In this document: positions 1 to 7,782 of the stretch, one piece after another
How the letters are laid out: every line of letters starts with the position of its first letter
Position numbering within the stretch: the stretch's first letter is position 1
From: Salinimonas profundi
Lineage (GTDB): Bacteria; Pseudomonadota; Gammaproteobacteria; Enterobacterales; Alteromonadaceae
Reading direction: 5' to 3'
NCBI RefSeq assembly: GCF_014750655.1
Contig: NZ_JABBXD010000001.1
Location: 481,102 to 545,101 of the forward strand
DNA length: 64,000 nt
Notes under the pieces: generated by a model
The model's database searches: none
What the model was told of the DNA's origin: nothing
The model's input: the letters and a program-made list of their open reading frames with translations, nothing else
Translations under genes and position numbers: made by a program

Positions 1-525
1 AATGATGCCGGTGCAGGCAATAATGATATTAAACAGCGTCTGGAAGATGCCGAAGATCGCACGCAGGGTGACGCGGATGCCAATGAAAAGATGAGCGAAT
101 TTTCGTTGCCGGATAATGATCGTCTGATTATTCAATATATTCAGGCGGTTAAAAAGTTACGCGTACTGCTTCGCTCAGAACACTCAAAAGGCAAAGTGGA
201 TACCCGTACGTTCATCGAAGAAGACAAAGCGCTGGAGCGCTTACAGCTTAAAACTAACGTAGAAACACTGATAAAGCGTGGTCGTGCGGCTATGCAATCG
301 GGCATGCTAGGATCTGCCCGCCAGTACTTTGAAAAAGCCATCAGCGCGTTGGAAAATCAAACCCAGCGTGATGAATATATCGAGTCCCGCTTAAGACAAC
401 TAAGCCAGTGGCTTGAAAGCATTCAGGACAACCTGAAGTCCGCGAATGCGGAAGACCGCGCCAAGCGCAAAGAAGAAGAGCGCGATGAACTGGATGAGTT
501 ATTCGCGCCCAAGAAAAAATGGTAA
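1..525 (+). CDS. C-terminal part of an unrecognised protein (5' end outside window)
   Basis: The reading frame is open from base 1, so the gene begins before the window; an internal ATG at 91 is unlikely to be the true start. About 174 residues are visible. They are strongly charged and predicted helical: a central helical stretch resembling a TPR-like helix pair (GMLGSARQYFEKAISAL), then a Lys/Glu-rich probable coiled coil, ending in DELDELFAPKKKW. No catalytic motif is seen. Its stop codon abuts the stop of the convergent LysR gene with no spacer. I do not recognise the family. The conserved-looking acidic/basic tail suggests a cytoplasmic, perhaps peripheral, role, which is inference only. 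Confidence 0.7.
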   Translation, partial: NDAGAGNNDIKQRLEDAEDRTQGDADANEKMSEFSLPDNDRLIIQYIQAVKKLRVLLRSEHSKGKVDTRTFIEEDKALERLQLKTNVETLIKRGRAAMQSGMLGSARQYFEKAISALENQTQRDEYIESRLRQLSQWLESIQDNLKSANAEDRAKRKEEERDELDELFAPKKKW

Positions 526-1410
526 TTACAGACACGTCGCGTGGCATTGTTCCCACAATGCCTGCGCTGCTACTGAAAAGCTCTGTCGATCTGCGCGAAT
601 CATACCTACCCGTTTAACCAAAGGGGCGTTACGCAACGCCACACACACCAATCCGTTACGCTGCATTTGTGCCTGACAAAGCTGCGGTACCACCGATACG
701 CCCAGTCCCTGTGCAATTAGTTGGCCGACTGAGCCCAACTGTCCGGTTTCTGCCACGATATTGAGCGCGCCATACCTGTGCGATATCTGTTCGGTCCATT
801 TTCTGACTGCAGAACCGCGGTTCATGGCGATTACCGGGCTTTGCAATAACGCTTCAAATGAAATGGTTTGCTCTGATGCCAGTGGGTGTTCAGGGTATAA
901 AACGGCCACAAAGGCATCGTCAAATAACGGAGTAAATGTCAGTCCTTCTGTATTTTCAGGCTCAAAGGTAAAGCCTATTTCAGCCCGGCCGGCGAGCACT
1001 GCGTCAATGGTATCTTCCATTACCACATCCATTATCCGTAGCCGGATATTGGGGTAAGCCGCGTGGTACGCTTTGAGCAAGGTGGGCAGACGTGATTCGG
1101 CAAACGATGGCATGGCGGCAATGGTCAGCCTGCCCTGTCGCACTGCAAACAAATTTTGCATTTCCTCAAACGTATCATCCCACTCATTAACCAACCGGCG
1201 GGCACTGGGTAACAACGTTTCGCCTTCAGGGGTTAATTGCACACGACGTGTGCTTCTGCTGAATAACTTTCCGCCTAGTTGCTCTTCCATTTTTTTTATC
1301 GCACTGGATAGCGCAGGCTGTGTGAGATGCAGCTTTTCTGCTGCCTCGGCGAAGGTGGATGATTCAGCGACGCTTAAAAACGCCACCATGTTGCGGTATG
1401 AGACAGCCAT
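526..1410 (-). CDS. LysR-family transcriptional regulator
   Basis: 294 residues, the normal length for LysR regulators. Residues 1-60 form the winged helix-turn-helix, with the typical AEAAEKLHLTQPALSSAIK recognition region. The remainder is the periplasmic-binding-like effector domain (RLTIAAMPSFAESRLPTLL onwards). It is transcribed away from the scoA/scoB pair across a 103-bp AT-rich gap, the classic layout of a LysR activator and its target. It therefore probably controls the CoA-transferase operon in response to a short-chain acyl or keto-acid intermediate (inference from position). The ATG start has no obvious ribosome binding site. Confidence 0.9.
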   Translation of the reverse strand: MAVSYRNMVAFLSVAESSTFAEAAEKLHLTQPALSSAIKKMEEQLGGKLFSRSTRRVQLTPEGETLLPSARRLVNEWDDTFEEMQNLFAVRQGRLTIAAMPSFAESRLPTLLKAYHAAYPNIRLRIMDVVMEDTIDAVLAGRAEIGFTFEPENTEGLTFTPLFDDAFVAVLYPEHPLASEQTISFEALLQSPVIAMNRGSAVRKWTEQISHRYGALNIVAETGQLGSVGQLIAQGLGVSVVPQLCQAQMQRNGLVCVALRNAPLVKRVGMIRADRQSFSVAAQALWEQCHATCL

Positions 1411-1513
1411 ATTGATAAAAATAATTTATTAATATTGATATAAAATTAATTTTACAAAATTTTTGCAAGCACAGATACTCTTATTGTCTTTAATTCACAC
1501 AAAGGAGCGTCAG

Positions 1514-2221
1514 ATGTCAGGTTTCGATAAGGTCGTGACCAGTTACGAAGAAGCAATGGAAGGACTCACCGATGGCATGACAGTTATTGCCGGCGGCTTC
1601 GGACTATGCGGAATTCCTGAGGGGCTAATTGGTCAGATCAAAACCATGGGGGTCAAAGACCTTACCGTGGTATCCAATAACTGTGGCGTGGACGGTTTTG
1701 GCCTGGGCATTTTATTAGAAGATCGCCAGATTCGAAAAATGGTGTCTTCCTACGTTGGCGAAAATGCATTATTTGAAAAACAATTGCTGGCCAATGAACT
1801 TGAAGTTGAACTGACACCGCAAGGTACACTGGCAGAAAAAATGCGCGCTGGTGGTGCCGGCATTCCGGCCTTTTACACGGCAACCGGATACGGCACGCCG
1901 GTTGGTGAAGGCAAAGAAGTAAAAGAGTTTAATGGTCGCCCCTACATACTTGAAGAGTCCATTACCGGTGACTTTGCCATTGTGAAAGCCTGGAAAGCCG
2001 ATCGGTATGGTAACTGTATTTACCGACACACCGCCAGAAACTTTAATCCTATGGCCGCCACCGCAGGTAAAATTACCGTGGTTGAGGTTGAAGAAATAGT
2101 CGAAGCTGGTGAGCTTGATCCTACACAAACGCATACGCCAGGCATTTATGTTGACAGGGTCATCAAGGGGAGTTTTGAAAAACGCATCGAGCGCAAAGTA
2201 CTGGCAAAGGAGGAACGTTAA
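1514..2221 (+). CDS. scoA: 3-oxoacid CoA-transferase subunit A
   Basis: 235-residue alpha subunit of a class I CoA-transferase, which moves CoA between succinyl-CoA (or acetyl-CoA) and acetoacetate or a related 3-oxoacid. The N-terminal glycine-rich CoA loop ([14 protein letters not shown]) is clear. I place the start at ATG 1514 because an AAAGGAG ribosome binding site lies at 1501-1507; an in-frame upstream start at 1463 has none. The gene is followed 1 bp later by the beta subunit, so the two are co-translated. It is divergent from a LysR gene, its likely regulator. The exact acceptor acid cannot be read from the sequence. Confidence 0.9.
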   Translation: MSGFDKVVTSYEEAMEGLTDGMTVIAGGFGLCGIPEGLIGQIKTMGVKDLTVVSNNCGVDGFGLGILLEDRQIRKMVSSYVGENALFEKQLLANELEVELTPQGTLAEKMRAGGAGIPAFYTATGYGTPVGEGKEVKEFNGRPYILEESITGDFAIVKAWKADRYGNCIYRHTARNFNPMAATAGKITVVEVEEIVEAGELDPTQTHTPGIYVDRVIKGSFEKRIERKVLAKEER

Positions 2222-2222
2222 G

Positions 2223-2879
2223 ATGGCTTTAACCCGTGACCAAATCGCAATGCGCGTCGCTCAGGAATTTAAAGATGGCAGTTATGTGAACCTGGGTATT
2301 GGCATTCCTACCCTGGCTGCTAACTATGTCCCCGATGGCATCGACGTGATGCTGCAATCAGAAAATGGTTTATTAGGTATGGGCCGCTATCCGACTGAAG
2401 CGGAAGTCGATGCCGATATGATCAATGCCGGTAAAGAAACGGTGACGGCTATCAACGGCGCTTCCATATTTGATTCTGCCGAAAGCTTTGCCATGATCCG
2501 CGGCGGCCATGTTGATTTTACTGTATTAGGTGCCTTTGAGGTTGATGTAAACGGCAATATCGCAAGCTGGATGATCCCCGGTAAACTGGTTAAGGGGATG
2601 GGCGGTGCCATGGATCTGGTTGCCGGCGCGAAAAATATCATTGTGACGATGACCCATGCCGATAAGCATGGTAATTCTAAGTTGCTTTCAGAGTGCAAGT
2701 TGCCGCTTACCGGTGTCAATTGTATCACCCGTATCATTACCGATTTAGCAGTACTGGAAGTGAAAGACGGGGCTTTCCATCTACAGGAACGCGCACCAGG
2801 CGTAACTGTTGATGAAATACGTGAAAAAACCGCAGGAAAACTCGTCGCTGAGGGCGATATTCCTGAAATGCGCGTGTAA
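2223..2879 (+). CDS. scoB: 3-oxoacid CoA-transferase subunit B
   Basis: 218-residue beta subunit that carries the catalytic glutamate. The SENGLLGMG motif around residues 44-52 contains the Glu that forms the glutamyl-CoA thioester in class I CoA-transferases. GGAGG at the end of scoA serves as its ribosome binding site, and ATG 2223 follows the scoA stop by one base. Longer upstream in-frame extensions run inside scoA and are not credible. A hairpin terminator follows at 2889. Together with ScoA it forms the heteromeric enzyme for ketone body or 3-oxoacid activation. Confidence 0.9.
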   Translation: MALTRDQIAMRVAQEFKDGSYVNLGIGIPTLAANYVPDGIDVMLQSENGLLGMGRYPTEAEVDADMINAGKETVTAINGASIFDSAESFAMIRGGHVDFTVLGAFEVDVNGNIASWMIPGKLVKGMGGAMDLVAGAKNIIVTMTHADKHGNSKLLSECKLPLTGVNCITRIITDLAVLEVKDGAFHLQERAPGVTVDEIREKTAGKLVAEGDIPEMRV

Positions 2880-2888
2880 ACACTATTC

Positions 2889-2930
2889 GGGGCAGACGCA
2901 ATACGCTTGCTCTGCCCCAATTTTCTTTCT
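2889..2930 (+). terminator. Rho-independent terminator after scoAB
   Basis: GGGGCAGA at 2889-2896 pairs with TCTGCCCC at 2911-2918. The stem is followed by a T-rich run (AATTTTCTTTCT). It lies 10 bp after the scoB stop. Confidence 0.75.
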
Positions 2931-2994
2931 ATCGCCTTTTATTTAATAGCAGCTTGATGGATAATGCGCCGGGTTTCATATTAAGGGCACGGCT

Positions 2995-4338
2995 TTGCAA
3001 ATCAGCGATCTTCCGGTACATCATAAAATCATCTCCCGTCTTCAGGACAAGAGCTTCGACACCCTGACCGAGATTCAGGAGAAGACGATATTACCTGCTA
3101 TGAGCGGCAAAGATATTATCGCATCGTCACAAACCGGCTCGGGCAAAACCCTGGCGTTTCTGATCCCGCTGGTAAATCGCCTGCTGAATCAAAAGGCGCT
3201 GAGCAAAAAAGATCCACGCGCAATGATTCTGGCCCCTACCCGCGAGTTGGCCAAACAGGTCTTTACCGAAGCCAAAAGCCTGACGTCGCAATTGAATTTA
3301 CCCTGCGCTTTAATCGTAGGCGGTGAAAACTACAATACCCAGACAAAAGTGCTGCGAAAGAGCCCCGCCATTGTGGTGGGAACGGCTGGCCGAATTGCCG
3401 ATCATCTGGAAGATAAAACCTTCTTTCTGAACGGACTTGAAATGCTCATCTTCGATGAAGCTGATCGCATGCTGGATTTAGGGTTTGCCCCACAGCTTAA
3501 TCTGATTAATCAATATGCCGATCACCGCAAACGCCAGACCATGCTCTTCTCGGCCACCCTTGATAACCTGGCCTTACAGCACATCAGTAAAGCGTTGCTA
3601 AAAGCGCCGGTGCGTATCAATGTCGGACTGGCCACTGCTATTCATCAGGACATCAGCCAGCACATGTATTTTGCCGATAATGTCGAGCATAAAAATACTT
3701 TACTGACACAATGTTTGGGTGACACCGACTACAATCAGGCGATTGTGTTTACAGCGACACGAGAAGATACCAACCGTATTTGCGATATGCTCAATGAAGA
3801 TAATCTTCATGCCGTAGCCCTTCGTGGTGACTTACCGCAAAACCAGCGGGCGCAGATTATGAGTGAATTCAGCCGGGGTCAGCACAGTATTCTGGTAACC
3901 ACAGATGTGGCGTCACGGGGTCTGGATTTGCTTAAAGTTGGTTTGGTGATTAACTTTGACTTGCCCAAGCAATCAGACGAATACATTCACCGCATTGGGC
4001 GTACTGGCCGTGCCGGACAAAAAGGCACAGCGATTTCCTTTGTTGGACCACGGGACTGGCAAAGTTTTGAAAGTATTAAAGCCCATGTCGATTATCCGGT
4101 AGCTTGTGAGGCTCATCCTGAATCTCCTGCTGAATTCTCCGGTAAAAAACTCAAGAAACCTGTTAAAAAGAAAACGCAGGATAAGCAGTCTGAAAAAACA
4201 GCAGAGAGCAAAAAGCCTGCTGCAACAGCTAAGAAACGCGTCAATACTACTGCAGGAAAGGATGTTGGAGATATGCCGATTGTTCGCAAAAAGCGCCAGG
4301 CTGATCCTGAGGCTGATTCAGACAATGATGATGAGTAA
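2995..4338 (+). CDS. DEAD-box ATP-dependent RNA helicase
   Basis: 447 residues with all standard superfamily 2 helicase motifs: Q-motif region at the N terminus, Walker A SQTGSGKT (45-52), PTREL (81-85), DEAD (154-157), SAT (186-188) and HRIGRTGR (332-339). The C-terminal 70 residues are a lysine-rich low-complexity tail ending in acidic residues, typical of RNA-affinity extensions in RhlE/SrmB-type helicases. The start is TTG 2995, preceded by TAAGGG; the first in-frame ATG would remove the Q-motif. It probably acts in ribosome assembly or cold-shock RNA remodelling. The subfamily is not assigned. Confidence 0.9.
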   Translation: MQISDLPVHHKIISRLQDKSFDTLTEIQEKTILPAMSGKDIIASSQTGSGKTLAFLIPLVNRLLNQKALSKKDPRAMILAPTRELAKQVFTEAKSLTSQLNLPCALIVGGENYNTQTKVLRKSPAIVVGTAGRIADHLEDKTFFLNGLEMLIFDEADRMLDLGFAPQLNLINQYADHRKRQTMLFSATLDNLALQHISKALLKAPVRINVGLATAIHQDISQHMYFADNVEHKNTLLTQCLGDTDYNQAIVFTATREDTNRICDMLNEDNLHAVALRGDLPQNQRAQIMSEFSRGQHSILVTTDVASRGLDLLKVGLVINFDLPKQSDEYIHRIGRTGRAGQKGTAISFVGPRDWQSFESIKAHVDYPVACEAHPESPAEFSGKKLKKPVKKKTQDKQSEKTAESKKPAATAKKRVNTTAGKDVGDMPIVRKKRQADPEADSDNDDE

Positions 4339-4406
4339 AATGCAAAAGGCGTAAGAAGAGATACACGTCGGCTCAACGTGCAAATATTTATTTTTGTTTC
4401 CTATAA

Positions 4407-4432
4407 TATCGTGCTCAATCATGAGCACGATA
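4407..4432. repeat. Perfect 11-bp inverted repeat
   Basis: TATCGTGCTCA (4407-4417) and TGAGCACGATA (4422-4432) are exact reverse complements around the loop ATCA. No T-run follows, so a simple terminator is less likely than an operator or a protein-bound palindrome. It lies 69 bp after the helicase gene. Confidence 0.75.
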
Positions 4433-4605
4433 AGACTGTAAAATGAATGCCTCGTACCATTGACTCAGCATCACGGTTCCGCCACCGACAGCCTCACTCA
4501 GATTTATGACCACCCACTCTTTCCTTGATATCGCAGCGCATCTGATAAGCAAAATTAATCAACTTTTGAGATCGTCATTGTGACCGAAAAAGTTCATCCC
4601 ACTTT

Positions 4606-4631
4606 GGTGTATTTCACGCCTGAAATACACC
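4606..4631. repeat. Perfect 11-bp inverted repeat with 4-base loop
   Basis: GGTGTATTTCA (4606-4616) and TGAAATACACC (4621-4631) pair exactly around CGCC. Downstream sequence is A/T-rich (GTGAAAAAAATTTTG). It could be a weak terminator that insulates the cassette array, or an operator. It sits about 95 bp before the first crossover-like site. Confidence 0.7.
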
Positions 4632-4726
4632 GTGAAAAAAATTTTGTTTGGCGATACGATAGGTTATGGATAGACGCGCTCTGAAAATGGTGTAAATGAT
4701 TACCCCGTTTCGGGTGATATTAAATT

Positions 4727-4733
4727 GTTAGGT
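4727..4733 (+). other. First integron-type crossover site (GTTAGGT)
   Basis: GTTAGGT matches the R' core GTTRRRY exactly and stands 9 bp before the first cassette gene. No partner R'' site or long palindrome is visible upstream, so it may be a relic attI or the left edge of an array that was moved here. This is inferred from its position relative to the attC sites that follow. Confidence 0.45.
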
Positions 4734-4741
4734 GCTACCTA

Positions 4742-5098
4742 TTGAATTCATGTAATTGTCGTAATCTCGAAAAAACTTTAGCTATAAAATCTTCTCGTGA
4801 TTCATTTGTTGCTAACTTTAAAAAACTAGAAACATCAAACGAAAATTGGGCTGAAATGTTCAAGTGCAATGTTTGTGAACAAAGGTGGGTGGTACAAGTA
4901 GGGGCAGAGATGGATAGAGAATATAATTACGCTTTTAAAACCGAAGTACCAACCTTAAGCGCATTCGATTTTAAGAAAGCAAACTTCGATTTAGAAGTCC
5001 ACAAACATGGTGGTTTTAGCAATGACACTTGTATGATCCTTGGTTGCGAACAGAAAGCCCTTAAAGGAATTGCGTTTTGCCCAAATCACAAACTCTAA
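4742..5098 (+). CDS. Cassette 1: small protein with zinc-finger-like cysteine pairs
   Basis: 118 residues, family not recognised. Cysteine pairs appear at CNC near the N terminus, CNVC at about 40-43, and CMILGC...CPNH near the C terminus, an arrangement that could bind zinc. The middle is charged and lacks membrane segments. It begins at TTG 4742 with AGGTG just upstream, overlapping the crossover site as is common in cassettes. The gene fills the cassette between 4728 and 5216 and ends 16 bp before attC1. Base composition is lower in GC than the flanking core genes. Confidence 0.7.
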   Translation: MNSCNCRNLEKTLAIKSSRDSFVANFKKLETSNENWAEMFKCNVCEQRWVVQVGAEMDREYNYAFKTEVPTLSAFDFKKANFDLEVHKHGGFSNDTCMILGCEQKALKGIAFCPNHKL

Positions 5099-5114
5099 GA
5101 AGTTTCTTGCACGC

Positions 5115-5222
5115 ACCTAACAAACAAATAATGGCACTCGCTCTCGCTCGTTGGGACGCAAACACGTGCGCGGCTTCGCCATTATCGCGCACGCGTCCAC
5201 GCCCCATATTTGGAAGTTATGC
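5115..5222 (+). repeat. attC recombination site 1
   Basis: R'' ACCTAAC at 5115-5121 and R' GTTATGC at 5216-5222 bracket about 108 bp of imperfect palindrome. CAAATAATGG near the left pairs with CCATATTTG near the right, with inner stems GTGCGCG/CGCGCAC and GGGACGC/GCGTCC. This is the folded structure recognised by integron integrases. Confidence 0.8.
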
Positions 5223-5237
5223 ATCAAGGAAAGATAA

Positions 5238-5687
5238 GTGAATGTTTCATTTTTAGCAGAGCAAAGTCATCATTCTAAGACCATTGCACAGTGGTATTAC
5301 GATGAATGGGCTAAGAATTACAACGTCCCGTTCAACGCAGTTTTTGAAGACGTGAAAAGTAAATCAAAATCAAAAAATGATGTTCCTCTCTGTTTTGTGG
5401 CAACAGAAAATAACGAAGCCGTTGGCGCTGTTGAACTGAAACTCTATGAGAATAAGCAGTACGACTATAAACATTGGTTAGGTGGTTTATTTGTTATCCC
5501 AGGTTATCGACGCTTAGGTATCGGGAAAAAGTTAATTCAGCTTGCATTAGATCATTCTCAAAAATTAGGTATAGAAGACCTTTACTTACAATGTAAGAAC
5601 GAGCATTCATATCTATATAGCTCATTCGGATTTACCGGCATCCACTTGCTATCAGACAGCACTTGCGTCATGGTTAGAGGGGTGTAA
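5238..5687 (+). CDS. Cassette 2: GNAT-family N-acetyltransferase
   Basis: 149 residues with the GNAT acetyl-CoA-binding motif A, YRRLGIGKKLI, at about residues 94-104, preceded by the beta strand LGGLFVIPG. The C-terminal FGFTGIH resembles motif B. The start is GTG 5238 with AAGGAAAG at 5226-5232. The substrate is unknown. GNAT genes are frequent integron cargo and can acetylate aminoglycosides, toxins or metabolites; nothing here decides between these. The cassette spans 5217-5798. Confidence 0.85.
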   Translation: MNVSFLAEQSHHSKTIAQWYYDEWAKNYNVPFNAVFEDVKSKSKSKNDVPLCFVATENNEAVGAVELKLYENKQYDYKHWLGGLFVIPGYRRLGIGKKLIQLALDHSQKLGIEDLYLQCKNEHSYLYSSFGFTGIHLLSDSTCVMVRGV

Positions 5688-5689
5688 AT

Positions 5690-5804
5690 GCATAACAAAC
5701 CACTGTAGCCGCTCGCAGGCTCGCTGGGACGCTAACACATGGGCTGCATCACTTCGTTCCTAATTTTAGCCCATGTTTTATCACCTCTTAGTGGGGTGTT
5801 ATAA
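5690..5804 (+). repeat. attC recombination site 2
   Basis: R'' GCATAAC at 5690-5696 lies 3 bp after the GNAT stop; R' GTTATAA is at 5798-5804. AACCACT near the left pairs with AGTGGGGT near the right, and CATGGGCT with AGCCCATG inside. Total about 115 bp. Confidence 0.75.
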
Positions 5805-5811
5805 ATTTTAA

Positions 5812-6150
5812 ATGAGGCGATGGTCGTTGAATCCAATAGAAGAGCAAAGACAAATCATTGATCAGTTGTATCATGGAATAATTTCTTGTCTGCCTAATAC
5901 TTATACAAGTGCAGAGTGTTTATTTGAATATGATCACGGCTATGATGATGGTAGTTACTCAGTTGGCTCTCAACTTACTTATTTTATTGATGATAATAAG
6001 TTTACTGACAGAGCTGTAAGATTTAACAACATGTCTAGATTAGTTGTGGAGTTACATAAAAAAATGCAGCAGCATACGGGTGGCAACTGGGATTGTTTTA
6101 AAATTTCCATAGCTGATGACGGTTCAGTAAAAACAAATTTTGTTTATTAG
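5812..6150 (+). CDS. Cassette 3: YezG-like immunity protein candidate
   Basis: 112 residues. The pattern of an N-terminal helix (QRQIIDQLYHGIISCLP), a strand with alternating Tyr/Phe, and a closing GGNWDCFKISIADDGSVK...FVY resembles the YezG/DUF600 immunity family that neutralises YeeF/LXG-type nuclease toxins. That match is from memory of the family and is moderate. ATG 5812 has no clear ribosome binding site; TTG 5827 in the same frame has GAGG at 5814-5817 and may be the real start. No toxin gene lies next to it, so it would be an orphan immunity gene. Confidence 0.6.
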   Translation: MRRWSLNPIEEQRQIIDQLYHGIISCLPNTYTSAECLFEYDHGYDDGSYSVGSQLTYFIDDNKFTDRAVRFNNMSRLVVELHKKMQQHTGGNWDCFKISIADDGSVKTNFVY

Positions 6151-6169
6151 GTACATCTTTGGAAAAAAT

Positions 6170-6269
6170 TTATAACAAGTGACTCAAACGGACTCCGCAA
6201 AATTTTCGCGCTTTTTGCTGGCGCAAAAGGCGCGCCAATTTCGCTCCACCGTTTAGCCAAGCGTTATGT
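6170..6269 (+). repeat. attC recombination site 3
   Basis: R'' TTATAAC (6170-6176) and R' GTTATGT (6263-6269) enclose about 100 bp. CAAACGG near the left pairs with CCGTTTAG near the right. The inner part has GGCGCAAAAGGCGCGCC stems. Confidence 0.8.
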
Positions 6270-6283
6270 TTCTTAGGAAAAGA

Positions 6284-6637
6284 ATGGAATCGAAATTATT
6301 GAAAGTAAAACTACAGCCTAATTCCAAAGAGAAATTGTTGAAGCTTATTGAATACATTAAGCAAAGACCTAACGAGCCATTTTCGGAAATGCAGCAAAAA
6401 GGTTATTTTTGGGATTCATTCTTCATGGATGGCGAAGGCAATCTGTATATGGTTTTAAAGTCCGAAGACTTCTCTTCTATCATGCAAGACGAAACATCTT
6501 TGATCGAGACTGAGTTCCGTTCGCACTACGAAAAGTTTCGCACAGAATGTTGGCAGAAGGCTTCATACCAAGACATCGAAGAGATATTTTGCTTCAATGA
6601 AGAACTGTCGTTTTTGGGCATTGTGCATGGAACATAA
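6284..6637 (+). CDS. Cassette 4: DUF6176-like protein
   Basis: 117 residues. It begins with a strand (LLKVKLQPNSKEKLLKLI) and has an alpha/beta, ferredoxin-like pattern with central GYFWDSFFMDGEGNLYMVLKSED, which recalls the DUF6176 family of unknown function. I choose ATG 6284 because AGGAAA lies at 6276-6280; the in-frame ATG at 6266 lies inside the R' core of attC3. The stop codon TAA forms part of the R'' site of attC4, a tight packing typical of cassettes. No function is inferred. Confidence 0.7.
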   Translation: MESKLLKVKLQPNSKEKLLKLIEYIKQRPNEPFSEMQQKGYFWDSFFMDGEGNLYMVLKSEDFSSIMQDETSLIETEFRSHYEKFRTECWQKASYQDIEEIFCFNEELSFLGIVHGT

Positions 6638-6742
6638 CAAGGCGCTAAACACGTGTGCCACTACGCGGCACACTGCGACAGTAACGTGGCGGCGTTTGAG
6701 ATACTCGCCGCCACGTTACTGCCTGTTAGCTTAGCGTTATGC
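6632..6742 (+). repeat. attC recombination site 4
   Basis: R'' ACATAAC (6632-6638) contains the stop of the preceding gene; R' GTTATGC is at 6736-6742. AAGGCGCTAA pairs with TTAGC at the right. Two GC-rich inner arms, GTAACGTGGCGGCG and CGCCGCCACGTTAC, form a strong 14-bp hairpin. Confidence 0.85.
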
Positions 6743-6745
6743 CTA

Positions 6746-6774
6746 GGACTTACCCAAACTTAGTGGGTAAGTCC
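6746..6774. repeat. Perfect 11-bp inverted repeat inside cassette 5
   Basis: GGACTTACCCA (6746-6756) and TGGGTAAGTCC (6764-6774) pair exactly around AACTTAG. It lies between attC4 and the AAGGAG ribosome binding site of the cassette 5 gene. It could be a small operator or an mRNA leader hairpin for that cassette. Confidence 0.75.
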
Positions 6775-6796
6775 AGTTACAAGGAGAAGTTACCAG

Positions 6797-7264
6797 ATGG
6801 AACCAAATTATTCAGAGTACTCAATTACAGAGCTAGAAGATGCTCTAGCCAATATAGATAGAGAAGCCTTTCCAGAACGGGCAGAGCAATTGAAAGACGA
6901 ATTAGTCTCGCGGCAGCCATCAAAGAAAAGCAGTCTAAATACAGCTAGTGAGGATTTTGAACCAAACGAACAATTCTTCAAATGTCCGACCTGTGAAAAG
7001 AAAATAGGCTTTTTCTCTAAAACTGCTAATACGTGGGGAAAGAAAAAAACATGCCCACACTGTAACTCTCCATTCGAAACATCGGTTAAGCTTAAGGTAT
7101 TCGCTATCGCATTTATACCTGCGTTTATTATTCACCTTTTCATATTGCGCCCGCTTTTAGTTGCTTTTGGCTTACATGGAGCAATAAGTACCGGCATAAT
7201 ATGTGGCACTCTCTCGGTCCTTGCCATGCGTTACAGGAAAGTCCAGAGCACTAATGTCACCTAA
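6797..7264 (+). CDS. Cassette 5: zinc-ribbon membrane protein
   Basis: 155 residues, family not recognised. The soluble N-terminal part (1-55) is acidic. Residues about 58-85 carry two CxxC pairs (KCPTCEKK and TCPHCNS), a zinc-ribbon signature. Two hydrophobic segments follow (about 95-115 and 120-140), with a basic C-terminal tail, so it is probably an inner-membrane protein with a cytoplasmic zinc ribbon. ACAAGGAG upstream gives a good ribosome binding site. The stop TAA is part of the R'' site of attC5. Confidence 0.75.
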   Translation: MEPNYSEYSITELEDALANIDREAFPERAEQLKDELVSRQPSKKSSLNTASEDFEPNEQFFKCPTCEKKIGFFSKTANTWGKKKTCPHCNSPFETSVKLKVFAIAFIPAFIIHLFILRPLLVAFGLHGAISTGIICGTLSVLAMRYRKVQSTNVT

Positions 7265-7339
7265 CAAAAAAATATGTCGCCCGCAGGCGGCTTCGCCATT
7301 GTTGCCTACCTGTTTGTGCCCCATATTTAGAAGTTATGT
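7259..7339 (+). repeat. attC recombination site 5
   Basis: R'' ACCTAAC (7259-7265) and R' GTTATGT (7333-7339), 81 bp. AAATATG near the left pairs with CCATATTT near the right. The right end (CCCCATATTT-GAAGTTATG) closely resembles that of attC1, suggesting a shared origin. Confidence 0.8.
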
Positions 7340-7352
7340 TGCTTGAAGAAGT

Positions 7353-7778
7353 ATGAACGCTAGAAAATATTGGACACCTGGAAATTACATCCAAATTCCT
7401 CTAGACGACAATAGATATTGTTACGGGGTAGTAACGGTCATGGAGAGGCTAGCTTTTGTGGATTATTGTGATGTTAAAGCGCTCGAACCGGATGAAATAG
7501 TCGCGCTTCCCATATTGTTTGAAATCTCTGCAGCCAAATATACTATTAAAAAAAGCGCTTGGTTAGTTGTGGGTAAAGCAGATTTAAATGAAAGGTTTGA
7601 AACCAAACCATTCTTTTACAAGAAAGATATTATTAGCGGTAAATACAGTATCGTAGACTCCACATGGTTGAACGAAGTTCCTGCTACAGAAACTGAATGT
7701 CGGAATCTGGAAAAAGCTGCTGTCTGGGAACCTTGTCATATCGAAGATAGACTGAGACAGCACTTCGGGATTCAATAG
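7353..7778 (+). CDS. Cassette 6: Imm26-like immunity protein candidate
   Basis: 141 residues. The opening GNYIQIPLDDNRYCYGVV followed by a hydrophobic strand and AFVDY matches, from memory, the pattern of immunity protein 26, a family found beside polymorphic toxins. A later W-LVVGKADLN...PFFYKKD segment also fits. ATG 7353 has GAAGAAG nearby. It is the last intact cassette, transcribed with the others. No toxin gene is adjacent. Confidence 0.65.
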   Translation: MNARKYWTPGNYIQIPLDDNRYCYGVVTVMERLAFVDYCDVKALEPDEIVALPILFEISAAKYTIKKSAWLVVGKADLNERFETKPFFYKKDIISGKYSIVDSTWLNEVPATETECRNLEKAAVWEPCHIEDRLRQHFGIQ

Positions 7779-7782
7779 CGCA

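Larger units (their letters stand above)
4339..4726. other. 388-bp gene-free leader of the cassette array
   Basis: No supported gene. It holds two perfect 11-bp inverted repeats (4407-4432 and 4606-4631). There is a 25-codon reading frame starting MTTHSFLD near 4507 without a convincing ribosome binding site, probably chance or remnant. No integrase fragment could be recognised on either strand. Where a normal integron would have attI and intI, only this spacer is present. Confidence 0.5.

Noticed and set aside
4507..4590. 25-codon frame MTTHSFLD... as an integrase or transposase remnant
   Set aside because: No recognisable recombinase motif and too short to support.
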